A stretch of DNA of 64,000 bases from Hyperoplus lanceolatus (lineage: Eukaryota > Chordata > Actinopteri > Uranoscopiformes > Ammodytidae). This document shows, in pieces, positions 1-12,867 of this stretch. The notes below the pieces were generated by a model. That model saw nothing but the letters and a program-made list of their open reading frames with translations, was not told the origin of the DNA and did no database searches. The translations under genes were made by a program, and so were the position numbers. How positions within the stretch are numbered: position 1 is the stretch's first letter; each line of letters opens with the position of its first letter. Location of the stretch: the NCBI GenBank assembly GCA_026929865.2, contig CM049404.1, forward strand, positions 31,081,001 to 31,145,000, read 5' to 3'.

Positions 1-39
1 GCATTATCATATCACATACACTCACACACAGATCTTTAC

Positions 40-463
40 CTGCTGACAAAAACACACACGCTGCTGCAACCACTGCAAGACAAACAGTTTTATCAACATA
101 AATAAAAAAAGAACCTCAGAGTATACTACGAATAAAAACACACTAAAATGACGATTGCAAAGTATTTGTGTTGTAACTTAATCCAAGTGCAAATTGATGT
201 GGTATCCAAGCAGAGTCAATAAAATACACTTTATTAGAAATATTTCATATATATAAGTAGGATAGTCATGAGAATGATGAACTGAATTATAGACCACAGA
301 GTTGAAAAGTTTTAGCTAAAGCTTAAGTTTTCATTCCAAACTACTATAAAGTTTGGATGAAAACGTATACACTTAGAGATTCCTGGATGTGAGTAAAGCC
401 TTTCTCTATTTAAGAAGTAGTTGTGTACTCACACAGTGCGGAGCTGAGTCTGAGCCCGAGCAT
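40..463 (-). CDS. L-rhamnose-binding lectin, 5' end only (signal peptide exons); gene continues off the left edge
   Basis: Two coding exons are visible: 433-463 (ATG at 461-463, donor GTGAGT) and 40-72 (acceptor TTGCAG, donor GTAAAG). They join in phase 1 and read MLGLRLSSAL followed by LVAAACVFLSA, a typical signal peptide. The exon pair, its phases and its flanks are close copies of the first two exons of the complete RBL gene at 7324-14194, so this is a tandem paralogue whose SUEL domains lie outside the window. RBLs are secreted, disulphide-rich lectins that bind rhamnose or galactose on microbes and egg surfaces. Only the leader is visible, so domain number and integrity are unknown. The identification rests on similarity to the neighbouring gene. 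Confidence 0.75.
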
Positions 464-528
464 GGTGGTTGAAGTTCTGCTGGTAGGTGAACGGAGAGAC
501 TGATGGTGTTGGGATATGCCTCGCCTCA

Positions 529-536
529 TATTTATA
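529..536 (-). promoter_or_regulatory. TATA box of the left-edge RBL gene
   Basis: Reads TATAAATA on the minus strand, about 66 bases upstream of the ATG at 463. The same motif at the same spacing precedes the second minus-strand RBL gene. Confidence 0.6.
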
Positions 537-714
537 CATTTCTGATGTGACACAAAGTCACGATGACTCTCCTGGACAAAACCTGATATTCCTGATCTGG
601 TTTTTTGGCAAAACAAACCGGACGTCCGTCATGTGGGCTGCTTGAGTAACTTTTCCCATCCACGATGGGTAAGAAAACCAAGAAGGGGTCGCCCCAACCG
701 GCCTCTGCTTATGC

Positions 715-785
715 CAGGGGTGTCAAACTCATCAAAATGAGAATCACACTAAAGGGCCAGACATGTAGTTGACTTCTTTCAAATC

Positions 786-816
<31 letters not shown>

Positions 817-1040
817 ATGAATATATTGTACATAACCTGCATACATGGATACGGGGGTGCTCCACTGGACATTTTTGAGTGTCAACAAACGCTCAAATTC
901 CATTCTATATTGCTTTCCAATATTTATCCTCCTCAATTGTTTAAAAGAAAAATAAATATATTTTTTGAGTCCCTATATGGATATGCGGGCTGGATCAAAG
1001 AATGAAAGGGTCCGGATTCGGCCTTGAGTTTGACACGTGT
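715..1040. mobile_element. hAT-like MITE (CAGGGGTGTCAAACTC ends)
   Basis: A 326-base element starts CAGGGGTGTCAAACTCA and ends with the imperfect inverse TGAGTTTGACACGTGT. It is flanked by the direct repeat CTTATGC (708-714 and 1041-1047). Terminal sequence and a 7-8 base target duplication fit a non-autonomous hAT transposon. It has no coding capacity and contains an A-rich run at about 786-813. Confidence 0.75.
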
Positions 1041-1047
1041 CTTATGC

Positions 1048-2600
1048 TATCGAGGCTAGCGGTGAGGAGGCTAGCAGCAGCTAGTGAAGTGCCATCTAGT
1101 ATTTAGTAACCAACTCTCATCTGAACTAGACATACTGAGCAGCGTTGAAGGATCATTCCACAGAGAGTGTGATTGACAGGACAAACATACAGTCACAATG
1201 ACACTATTAATGGTAGAGTTTAACTAAGAACGCTTTCTCATTTTTCAGGTTTGTTTTGTGTAATGTAGGATTAACTCACTTTGTCACATCATCAGGTCAC
1301 GTTGCCCTCATCTCTCACTCTCACATGGCATCTTTGTTTAAACCCAGTTACGTGCAGTAGTCTGGGTAGGCAGGGCAGGAAGTGCTTATTCTGACAGATC
1401 CAGTAAAAAAAATTAAAACATTTATTTAATAAACTTCTATTTGTATTATTTCTGTTAAAGCAGCTATGAGTAACATTTAAATATCTTTTAAACAGCCTCA
1501 TGTTTCCTCTGGTAATCATAAATTACCTTTAACAGCAAACGAGACCATCAGTGCAAAGAAATAAGTTTTTATATAGTTTTTATTACTGCTTTTGGTCTGG
1601 TCACACACCCAGTCCGATTTTCGGTTCGCTCGTGCAGGCTCTATGTTCACATATCTGTATTGGTCGCAGATTTCAGTGTGGCGCAGCAACGTGAATTGAG
1701 AAGCCTATCCCTCCAGGTGAGGGAAGGGGAGCGGGAGCCTTGTTCTATGAACCATCAAAGAAAAAAAAGAAAATGCAAAGAAGAAAAGCTAAAAGGGAGA
1801 GTGAGTGAGAGTGGTAGACGGGCGGGAGGGCGTTGCCAAACAACGTAAACATAATTTCACGCAGCGAAACTAGACTGCAGTGTTTACTCCTAAATGAATG
1901 AGCGGTTGGTACTAAAACAAAGTTTAATTTGCCTCACCATCATCAGATGACCATTATTCATCTGAAATAGTCATTATTTACAACAACATTAACACATTAC
2001 CTAATCGTGATCCATACTAACTGCCGTCTCTCGTTCATTCGCTTTCTGTGAGGACACGGAATCTTTCAGCTCCGTGAGAGAGAGTAGTTAGGTGACACTG
2101 CATCAACTCATTGCAATCAGGTGTGTGTAGCACTGACTGGCATTAGTTGATGCTGTGTCACTAACCACTCTCACAGAACCGAAAAGAGTCCGGTGCCCAC
2201 ACACTTTCAACACACGGACATGCACTATATTGCTTCCTGATCATTTGAATCTCGCACGTCCGACACGAGCTAGAAAACAGCTTCACGACAGCTGGCGTCG
2301 TAAAAATACTACCGCTTTTGTCCAAAGGGGCCGCCAACGGACAAAGTTACTCGTAGTGGCTTTAATTCTTGTGATTTTTATATGTAATCCGCGATTACTA
2401 AACGTTTTGATGAGAAAGGTGGCAGTTAGTAAGTTACGTCAAAATAAGCAGTGCCTTTGAGGCCTATTCATTGTGGACGGCAAGCAGAAAAATAAGAGAG
2501 GAGAGAGATAGAGAAAAAGGGAGGAAAGTATTTGAAATTGGCTTTGCGTGCCTGTTTGTTGTTTATTGTTTTTGATTAAACAATATATAGGTTTAGAGCA
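1048..2600. other. Intergenic, no gene seen; repeat-derived with an inverted repeat
   Basis: No exon, splice pattern or protein family is recognised. About 1135-1290 matches part of the segmental unit that recurs downstream. About 2085-2175 holds an imperfect palindrome (GTTAGGTGACAC against GTGTCACTAAC). About 2275-2340 resembles the interior of the MITE seen at 22802-23040. Short open frames here look incidental. Confidence 0.5.
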
Positions 2601-2609
2601 ATCTGGCAC

Positions 2610-5600
2610 GTCACTGCTTAAACCTTACACCACAGTTACAAAATTAGACATTTAAATGATAATTCATCATTTCAGAGCGTTAACATTCTTGTATGAAAAT
2701 TGACTAGGGTCTTGACATTGACAGAAACATGTTCCTATTGTCCAAAACCAAAATCCTCATATTCTCCGTCCAGTAAACAAACCAAAAAAAAATACTCGTC
2801 ATCCTCACACTCGCCTGACAACAGAGACACAACATCTGACTGCTGGGAAACAGCAAATGGACTAAAAGTAAATGTCAAGGATTAGGAAGTTTTACAAACC
2901 ACAAGACCAAGTACATCCGTAAGAACATTCCAGAGAGACAGTATGATTGACAGGACAAACCTACAGAGACAATGACACTATTACTGGTAGAGTTTGACTT
3001 TGAACACTTTCTCATGTTTCAAGAATTTTTTTGTGTAATGTAGGATTAAGTCACTTTCAACGATACGGTTGAATAATCCACCACATGGCATCACTGAGGT
3101 CCCAGCACCATTGTCCTTGTTTATATGTATTGCTCAATTTCAAGAATATGTGAGAAAAACTAAAGTAAATCAACTTATTTTGATAATATTTTTTTCTATA
3201 CTGTAGCCTTTTCATTTTTACAATTTTCCGAGGCCAAGGTGCTGTCTGAACAGAAGTCTTTTCAGTGTGATGGAAGATTCATGACAATTGACCAGGGTCT
3301 TGACATTAATAGAAACTAGGGCTGTCAAATTAACGCGTTAATTTCGATTAATTAATCACAGAAAAATTAACGCGATTAAAAAATTAACCAGATTAATCCA
3401 CTTCTATAATCCCTTTACCCGTCAAAAGTGTCGTAGTGCACCACAGACACAGCCCGCGGGGTGAAAGGGAGAAAAGTAAAGAGAGAAGCAGGGGCGAGGG
3501 CTCTATAGACGGTTTAATAAGCATGAAGGTAGGAAGACATCTTAATTTATTCTCCCAGCCAGTGTCTGTGCATTATTGATTTAGTGGGTGCAACAATGTA
3601 GGCTAGGTTCAAACATCTCATCTCTCAATCTTTCTCCCCGTGTCTCAATTGTGTTTGCTAGCTGTCTCGCGTCCCTAAACGTGTGTGCGTGTGTGTCGCG
3701 TGTGGTGTCTCTCAATATTTTTGCCTATGAGTACGACGATGGTGAATGAATCGGCATAACATCTGTGGAGTGCAGCGCTGTCTGTTGTGGAGACAGAAGT
3801 TACGAGAGACGGAGAGAGAGAGGGGGGGGGGGAGAGAGAGACTGCGGCATACGCTGTTAATAAACAGGTATAAAGGTCATAGATGCGAGTTTTTCACGAG
3901 TGTATTATTAATTTTTTTTTACTTAACCTAATAAAACATGTTCCTATTGTCCAAAACCAAAAACCTCATCTATACTCTGTCCAGTGCATCAACCAAAACA
4001 AATACTTGTCATCCTCACAGTCGCCTGACAACAGAGACACAACATCTGGCTGCTGGCAAACAGCAAATTAAGTGAATGTCAAGGATGAGGAAGGTTATAA
4101 ACCACTAGAAGTTCATCATAAGGATCATTCCACAGACAGGGCCCGCTTCACCAGTAGATTAGCCTTTAACTGGTCCCTTGTGTATTTTCACTGGCCGAGC
4201 AGCCAAAGAATATAAAGTTTTTCTGAATTTTGGTGATTACTATATGTACAGCATTGAATTTCCCTTTAGATTTGTTTTTTTTTTCTTTTAGTTTATGAGA
4301 TGAAATGTTGATATATTACAAATGTTATACAGTTAACCATGTTGTATTTTACAAAAACGCACAAACAGTGACTGGCCAATCAACTTGCCCTGCATTGATT
4401 GACAGGACAAACATACAAGCACAATGACACGTTTATTGGTAGAGTTTAACTTCGAACGCTTTCTCATGTTTCAAGTATTTTTTGTGTATTGTAGGATTAA
4501 CTCACTTTCAACGATACGGTTGAATAATCCACCACATGGCATCACTGAGGTGCCCATTCCAAACTGACACTATCACAGCCTCCCAGGACCATTGTCCTTG
4601 TTTATACGTTATGCTCAATTTCAAGAATATGCAAGAAAAATTAAAGTGAATCAACTTATTTAGATTTATTTTATATAGTGTAGCCTATTCATTTTTACAA
4701 TTTTCGTGATGGAAGATTAATGAGTTACATAACGATTTCTTATATTCTGCACTTATTTTGCACGTAAACAACAGGAAGAGGATGTGAAAGTACATTAATG
4801 TTTTTTGTTGTTTTTTAATTATTATTTTTAGGCATTTTTAATGCTGCTTTATTTATAGTGCAGAGAGACAGAGATTAAATGGGGTACAGAGGGGAATGTC
4901 ATGCAGAGAGAACCCCCCCAAGTCATTACTGTTAACAGAAATATTCAAGAAAATATTATCGACCTCTAATTTCCTACACGCCTCATGTTTTTGCAGTCAG
5001 GTAAATGTCAGGAATAGAGACACTCCCCAATCAGAACAAAATATCCCATGTCTGGTTCGTGAAGCTGTGCTCTCATAAAATAAACCCAGTACAAAAAATA
5101 ACTGAAGGTTTTTTTAAAGACGTGCCTTGCATTTCTACGCAATTCTGAGAATAGTTCATTTATTGAGCTCCTCCTATTGTCCAGAACTGTCCTTTTGTCA
5201 AAATAAATTTCATTCATAACTTTTGCATTTCTTTCTGATACATATGGACCCTACTGTATTATGGGGATCTCCCTGAAACCTTAACTGATCCAAGGCTAAA
5301 CCATCACATTTGATATAGTTGGTAATACATAAAATAAAATAAAAATTACCCTTGAATTATATAATGAAATTGACTTTCAGATTGTTTTGGATTCGATAAT
5401 TTCTCTGTTTAACACCCACAACGTTTAGAGTTGATTTCTACAAAACAAACTGTCCACTCTTTATTGTAGACTGTTGTTAGTAAAACAGTGTTATAGCTAC
5501 AGCTGATATAATACATACCACAACACGTAATTTACAGCTTCTGGAGTGACAAAAGATTCACTATGAAAAAGGTGAGCTTAGAGCTACATAATACTATACA

Positions 5601-5700
5601 GTTTAACAGCACCATCGTGTGTTGAAATGAAGCTTAGCAAAAAGTTCAATAAGGAAGACAGATATTCTGCACCGCGTATTCAGACTCCTACCTGAAAATC
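2610..5700. repeat. Segmentally duplicated non-coding unit, two tandem copies with insertions
   Basis: 2615-3310 and 3935-4740 are diverged copies of the same sequence (shared: GTTCCTATTGTCCAAAACC, the stretch ending in AACAGCAAAT, and GATTGACAGGACAAAC). Related copies lie at 15040-15412, 18960-19740 and 27720-28500. The second copy here seems to continue to about 5700, because it shares further blocks with 19690-20240 and 27500-27530. An hAT element (3317-3935) sits between the copies and a SINE-like tail interrupts the second at about 4800-4920. No coding exon is seen. The unit lies upstream of lectin genes and probably spread with them. Confidence 0.65.
3317..3935. mobile_element. hAT-like element, right end not recognisable
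   Basis: Begins TAGGGCTGTCAAATTAACG followed by the AT-rich palindromic run typical of vertebrate hAT MITEs with this end. It interrupts the segmental unit: sequence before it (GACATTAATAGAAAC) resumes after it (ATGTTCCTATTG). The matching right terminus AGCCCTA is not present, so the right border is approximate. It contains a GA-rich microsatellite around 3808-3842. Confidence 0.5.
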
Positions 5701-7180
5701 GAGGTCTCATTCAATTTTTTTATACATTAATATGACGATTAATGATAGCATAGTTCCGGAATATATTTACCATGTGTTCCAATCCCCATACTTTCTGCTA
5801 TTTAGTATGGTAGAAAAAATATTTCCCAAGTGTATGCCTACTGCATGCTAACTAGATTCTTTTTTATGGTCAAATGTAGTAAGTAGAATAAAAAAAATAA
5901 AGTATTTAATTTGGAACGCAGCCTCTAAGTAAATCTGCTGACATCAAATTGAGCCTAGAATGTATTATGGAAGTCCAATGTTTACTTCGAGCAGGGGGAA
6001 TTATTGAGGCTAGACATGTAGTTTAAAAGTTTTACCTGGGCCATACATGAGAAATACTGAGGTCAAGGGATCCAAATTACTCCAGGGAAATGTCATCAAA
6101 TTAAAGCCATTTTGAAAAAAAAAAATTATGAATCCAATAAATGTTTTGTATTTAAAGAAGCACACCACCACTTTCACATTCTGGATTTTTGGCCAATGGA
6201 ATAGGGGTATACAGTAGGTTTACAGAAGTGGCACATTGCTACGGTCTTCTTAGCACTTGGAAAAAACATTTATTATTACTTAAAGGTGCACTGTGCAGTT
6301 TCTGGAATAGTTTTGTAAACCAAACTGTGGGCCCTGCTGCTGTAAACAACAACAGTGAAACACTAACTTTTCAGGAAGCTTTCAAACTTCAAACAGTGTT
6401 CGAGGATAATCATTTTCCTGTGAGTACATTTTCATTTTCACTTATCTGACAGACCCAAAAATACATAGTGCACCTTTAATTGTTCAAACTGTTATATAGG
6501 GATATTTCAGAGAAGGGGTGTGAAGCAGGATTTAATGCGGTATAAATTTATTTTTACTTTCGAATAAAGATGCAATTTCAGCTGATTTACATTAGGAGTA
6601 AGAATGCAAAACAACATTTTGGAATAAAATTTGAATTGACCCAAAGTTATTACCAGGAAATAAAAAGACGGAAGAGAAAATTAACACATTTAAGTAAAAT
6701 GTAGATAATCTGTACTTGGCTTCAATACACTGCATAGCTTTCTCATAAAATGTAATTGACTATTTATCCCACACGTTACTTGTTAATGATTGATACTTAT
6801 TATGAGCGGATATATGCATATTGCAGTAATATTGTGATTTCAGCCGGCAAATGGACCTGCAAGAGAACAGACAAAATATAAAATTTAGACAAATAATTGA
6901 AGCAACTTGTGGCACAAAATATTTGTTCCAACAGAAGCAAATGTGATCTTGTTATCTGACTTATTAGTGTTTTTTATAAAAGGTGGAGTCAGTGATTCTA
7001 GAGAATGCTTGTTGTCAAAATCAGAGTGCATCTCCTCACAATAGCTATCCGTACCCTTACTGTGTGTGCTGAAAAAACAATTCTGTATTTATACACAGCC
7101 TAGGCTGATGAAAAAATTGTTTGAATAGCTGAAGATTTGAAGGAGTTAAAGTGAGCCAACAGAAACGCAATAATAATAAA
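5701..7180. other. Intergenic, AT-rich, no gene seen
   Basis: Apart from the TTAA-flanked MITE at 6284-6475, no gene is visible. About 6980-7070 resembles the MITE found in the last introns of the plus-strand RBL genes (near 42850 and 50210). The 3' end of the minus-strand RBL transcript probably lies at the right of this stretch. Confidence 0.45.
6284..6475. mobile_element. TTAA-flanked MITE
   Basis: TTAA at 6280-6283 and 6476-6479 bracket a 192-base element with inverted ends AGGTGCACTGTGCAG and TACATAGTGCACCT. TTAA duplication suggests mobilisation by a piggyBac- or Kolobok-type transposase. It has no coding capacity. Confidence 0.7.
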
Positions 7181-7184
7181 ATGG

Positions 7185-7190
7185 TTTAAT
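7185..7190 (-). terminator. Candidate poly(A) signal of the three-domain RBL gene
   Basis: ATTAAA on the minus strand about 134 bases past the stop codon at 7324. A canonical AATAAA on the same strand lies farther off at 6547-6552. Choice between them is uncertain. Confidence 0.35.
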
Positions 7191-7323
7191 AATAAAGATT
7201 TGAATAGCTGTAGACTAATTATCTCTGAATTACTGCTTAGTTTCTGTATAATGGGCTTCATCTTCCTGTGCACATTAGCTTTTCCACAGCGGAGTGAAAC
7301 AGCTCAGACTCACCTTCAAGCTA

Positions 7324-7752
7324 CTAAATGCATGTGTATTTCACATTCAGGTACTTGTAAGTGCCGTAGCAGGGGTCTCCAAACACTGAGTTGGTCGCTC
7401 TGATGTAACACGAGTTCCTCCCATTACAGCTGTAGATAAAGAATGTGATATTGAGGTTTGAATGCATGTTTAATCTGGGTGTTTTTAGTATTTAAAAAAG
7501 ACTAGTGAACTTTACATGTTCGCCACTTTGCTTGTGGGAGCTGAGCAGCCAGTGTTTCGGATCTGAGACCAAGGTCTTCCAGCAGCACATGTGGTTCGGT
7601 CTGTGCGGCCGTAAACAGCACTTTGGACGGATATAACCCGTCCTCTAACTGATACAATACATTGGAGAGGCAGAGAGGAGAGCAATTTAGTTAATGTAGG
7701 TTTGAGATATTAAGAGTGTTTATCACTGAATGTCCCTAAACATGTACAGTAT

Positions 7753-7798
<46 letters not shown>

Positions 7799-8962
7799 CA
7801 CTCACCGGCCACTTTATTAGGTACACCTGTTCAATTGCTTATAAAAACAAAAAGTTAATCTTCCAGTCAAATGGCCGCAACTCAATGCATTTAGGCATGT
7901 AGACGTGGTCAAGACAACATGCTGAAGTATAAACCAGGCATCAGAATTGGGAAGAAAGAGGATTTAAGCGACTTTTAACGTGGCATGGTTGATGGTGCAA
8001 GGCAGGATGGATCCATGCTTTCATGTTGTTTACGCCAAATTCTGACCCTACCATCTGACTTTCGCAACTGAAATCGAGACTCATCAGACCAGGGAAACTT
8101 TTCCAATCTTTTATTGTCCAATTTTGGTGAGCCTGTGCGAATTGTAGCCTCAGTTTCCTGTTCTTAGATGACAGGAGTGGCACCCGGTGGGGTCTTCTGC
8201 TGCTGTAGCCCATCTCCTTCAAGGTTGGTCGTGTTTTGCGTTCAGAGATGGTATTCTGAATACCCTGATTATAACAAAATTTTATTTGAGTTACTGTTGC
8301 CTTTCTATCATCTCAAACCAGTATGCCCATCCTCCTCTGACCTCTGACATCAACAAGGCATTTTCGTTCACACAAATGCCGCTCACTTGATATTTTTTCT
8401 TTTTCGGGCCATTCTCTGTAAACCCTAGAGATGGTTTAGAATGAAAATCCCAGCAGTTTCTGAAATACATAGACCATCCCTTCTGGCACCATCAACATTC
8501 CCATTTTCAAAGTCACTTAAACCCCCTTTCTTCCCCATTCCCTGATGCTCCGTGCAGCATTTTAACTTCAATAAGTTGTCCTGACCAGGTCTACATGCTT
8601 AAATGCATTGAGTTGCTGCCATGTGATTGTCTGATAAGTTATATGTGTTATTTTTTCCCCCCATCTACGATTTTAGAAAAAATGTTACCGCTGTACCTGA
8701 ACCTTAACTTAAATGTTTTTTGTTCCATGTGCTACACAGGCTTACACACACACACTTTGGACACTTGACACACACACACACACACACACACCCAGACCAC
8801 AGACACAAAAACCCCCTTTCTTCCCCATTCTGATGCTTGTTTTAACTTCAATAAGTTGTCCTGTCCAGGTCTACAGCTTAAATGCTTGGTTGCTCCAGTG
8901 ATTGTCTGATAAGTTATATGTGTTAACAAGAAAATGTACCGCTGTACCTAATAAAGTGGCCG

Positions 8963-9006
<44 letters not shown>

Positions 9007-12000
9007 TACATATAAAATGAATAAAATAAATTGTGATCCTACCACAATTCAGGTGTGCCACCTTCCCCTCACATGTCACACTGCAAGCTGTCGAAATGCC
9101 TTGATTGAAATTTTGGACATCAGAGTTATTAAACTATGGAGACTCATTTTTATATTTGCATCACAGCTTTTCCTGCCCACCTATTTTACACAACATGAAA
9201 CTTCCCTTTGCACATCTGGGCCACAGATTTTTTTAAATTATTTTTTAGACTAAAAAAACAGGGGCCTTTAATCTAGTTACCTTGACATTTGTAAACCACA
9301 TTCAGGTACTTGTAAGTGCCGCCACAGGGGTCTCCAAACACTGAGTTGGTCGCTCTGATGGAACAGGTGTTTCTCCCGTTACAGCTGTGGATAAAGAGTG
9401 ATGTTAGTGAGGCTTGAATGCATGTTTAATCTGTTTTTAGTATTTAAAAAAGACTGGCGAACTTTACATGTTCGCCACTTTGCTTGTGGGAGCTGAGCAG
9501 CCAGTGTTTCGGATCTGAGACCAAGGTCTTCCAGCAGAACATGTGGTTCGGTCTGTGCGGCCGTAAACAGCACTTTGGACGGATATAACCCGTCCTCTAA
9601 CTGAAACAATACATTGGAGAGGCAGAGAGGAGAGCAATTTAGTTAATGTAGGTTTGAGATATTATAATGAGTGTTTATCAGTGAATGTCCCAAAACATAT
9701 ACAGTTGTGTGTGTGTATATACACACTGTGTGTACATACACTCACCGGCCCCTTTATTAGGTACACCGGTTCAATTTCTTGTTAACACATAACTAATCAG
9801 CCAATCACATGGCAGCAACTCAATGCATTTAAGCATGTAGACCTGGACAGAACAATGTGTTAAAGTTCAAACCGAGCAACAGAATGGGGAAGAAAGGGGG
9901 TTGAAGTGACTTTGAACATGGCAATGTTGATGGTGCCAGAAGGGCTGGTCTGAGTTTTTTCCAGAAACTGCTGAGCTATTGGGATTTTCACACACAACCA
10001 CCTCTACTTTACAGAGAATGGTCCGAAAAAGGAAAAAATATCCAGTCTGCGGCAGTTGTGTGGACGAAAATGCCTGGCAACAGTTACTCAAATAACCACT
10101 CGTTACAATAAGGTGCAGAATACCATCTCTGAACGCAAAACACGACCAACCTTGAAAGAGAAAGGCTACAGCAGCATTAGACCCCATCGGGTGCCACTCC
10201 TGTCAGCTAAAAACAGGAAACTAAGGCTACAATTCACACAGGATCACCAATATTGGACAATAGAAGATTGGAAAAATCTTGCCTGGTCTGATGAGTATCG
10301 ATTTCAGTTGCGACATTCAGATGGTAAGGTCAGAATTTGGCGTAGACAACATGAAAGTATGGATCCATCCTGCCGTGCACCATCAACCATGCCATGTTCA
10401 AAGTCACCTAAACCCCCTTTCTTCCCCATTCTGATGCTCGGATTGAATTTCAGCACACGCTTGACCACGTCTACATGCCTAAATGCATTGAGTTGCTGCC
10501 ATCTGCTAATTAGCTATTTGTTTTTACAAGCAATAGAACAGGTGTACCTAATAAAGTGGCCGGTAGTATACACACACACAAAAATAGAATAAATAAAAGA
10601 AATTGTGATCCTACCACAACTCAGGCGTGCCACCTTCCCCTCACATGTCACACTGCGATCTGTCAAAATACATTTATTTGAAATTTTGGAAATCAGAGTT
10701 AATAAACTATGGATAGAATTTTTTTTATTTGCATCACTGCTTTTCCTGCCCACTTATTTTACACAACATTAAACTTCCTTTTTGCACATTTGGACCACAG
10801 ATAATATTTAGTCTGAACAAGACAAACAAGCAGAGCTACTTACCTTCACATGTGTATTTCACCTTCAGGTACTTGTAAGTGCCGACACAGGGGTCTCCAA
10901 ACTCTGAGTTGGTCGCTCTGATGGCACAGGTGTTTCTCCCGTTACAGCTGTGGATAAAGAGTGATGTTAGTGAGGCTTGAATGCAAATTTAATCTGGGTG
11001 TTTTTAGTATTTAAAAAAGACTGGGGAACTTTACATGTTAGCCACTTTGCCAGCATTCCTTGAGCAGCGGGTGTTTCGGATCTGAGACCAAGGTCTTCCA
11101 GCAGCACATGTGGTTCGGTCTGTGCGGCCGTACACAGCACTTTGGACGGATATAACCTGTCCTCCACCTGAAACAATAAGTTGGAGAGGAATGTATTCAA
11201 TACAGGTTTGAGATATTATAATGAGTGTCTATCAGTGAATATCTGATAAATTAATGGACTTTGCGAAGTTGGATACATACACACAGTGGCCCTCATTTAT
11301 CAATCTTGCGTAGACCAGAAAAATGGGTGTAAGTACATTTCCACGCAAATCTCGTCATTTATCAATATGGACGTGAGCGTAAGATACGCTCAAATCCCAC
11401 GCCAGCTCTCAGCTCGTGTACGCAATTTTGTAAACAGCATGGACTCGCAGTGCAGGCTGTGCCGGGTAGCCGATGACTTTGTTGGACAATTATAAGAAGA
11501 TAATACAAATGCAGTGTTTGCTCAGACCGAAATAAAGATATTAATCACTTAAAAGTGTGCAGCTTATGGTGTGAAACTGAGTAGGAGAGCTGATTCAATA
11601 GTGCACACACCGGCCACTTAGGAGCGCTGCATGGGACTGCATAAGGGCAGTTATCTCCATCTGGAGCTGCTGGGGGGACACTGAGGCACGGGGGCTGCAT
11701 TCATTCAAAATGTTAGCCACAGTATTAAATATGTAGTAGACATACACTGCTCTTTATGATAAAAATACACGGCACAACATTCAGCTTAACATTTTATTTA
11801 TTTGACGCACTTGTCATTGATCGCTTAACCGAGCGATTTATTTCCACCGTTAACCGGCACGTTTTTCGACCTGCTGGTGGAGCAGGACAGTGGGCGCTCT
11901 CACAGCTGATCGTTGCCGGGTCGGCTTGTGCAGCTGACCGCCGGGCTGACCACTCCTGCTGTCATACAGTAAAACGCAAAATGTGTTATTTTTAGTTTTT

Positions 12001-12803
12001 AAAACCCTTTTGAGTAGTGCTATCTAAAAGGGCCAATACATTCTAATCATTCAAATCTCTGCAGACGTGTATTTCATTTATGGGGACCATTATCGGACAG
12101 TTGGTGGTCTGTTTCTCCTCTACTACTTAGGCTATATTATACCCGCACCCTCAGTTGGTTGCATTTCAGAACAGCAACACGCTTTTTTTAGTGGTGATGT
12201 TTGAGTCAGACCACTTTTTCTTCATCTATGTAAAGAAATGGCGACATATAATTGTATATGCTGTTTTATAGCATTTGAGCGATAGCCTACTGATGTAAAC
12301 CTAAAATGCAAAATCCTCAGCTGGAGATCGTTTTGTCAACACCAACGCTGTTGACTGCAGCAGTTATTTCCTTCCTAACTGCTGCCTTCTGTCGTTCTTT
12401 GATGCCGCTTGTAATGCTCCGAAATGAAACTATTTTTTTTCTACTTTCGCTGTTATTCTGTCAATTTCTACTTCAGATAAATTCCTCTTCTGTGCCGTAA
12501 TTCGCATATCCATGTCGTAAAACCTCTGGGCGAGGCCTCTAAACTGAGAAAATATAGGGGCGTGGTACGATCGTTTTCAGCCGCCGCATTTATCAATAAT
12601 GGACTGGCGTACGCTGAGATTGGCGAGATACGACTGTTTGATAAATATCACGCGACACCTGGCGTAGGGAGGTATTTGCGCCAGAATCTGCACCAGTTTC
12701 CACGCAAAATTGATAAATGAGGGCCAATGTGATATATATATATCTATATATATCTATATCTATATATATCTATATCTATATATATCTATATATATCTATA
12801 TCT

Positions 12804-12867
<64 letters not shown>

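Noticed and set aside
2155-2460. Open frame of 101 codons
   Set aside because: Overlaps a palindromic, MITE-like region; no supporting features.
8713-8929. Open frames on both strands near 8.8 kb
   Set aside because: Built on a CA/GT repeat inside a decayed Tc1-like element.
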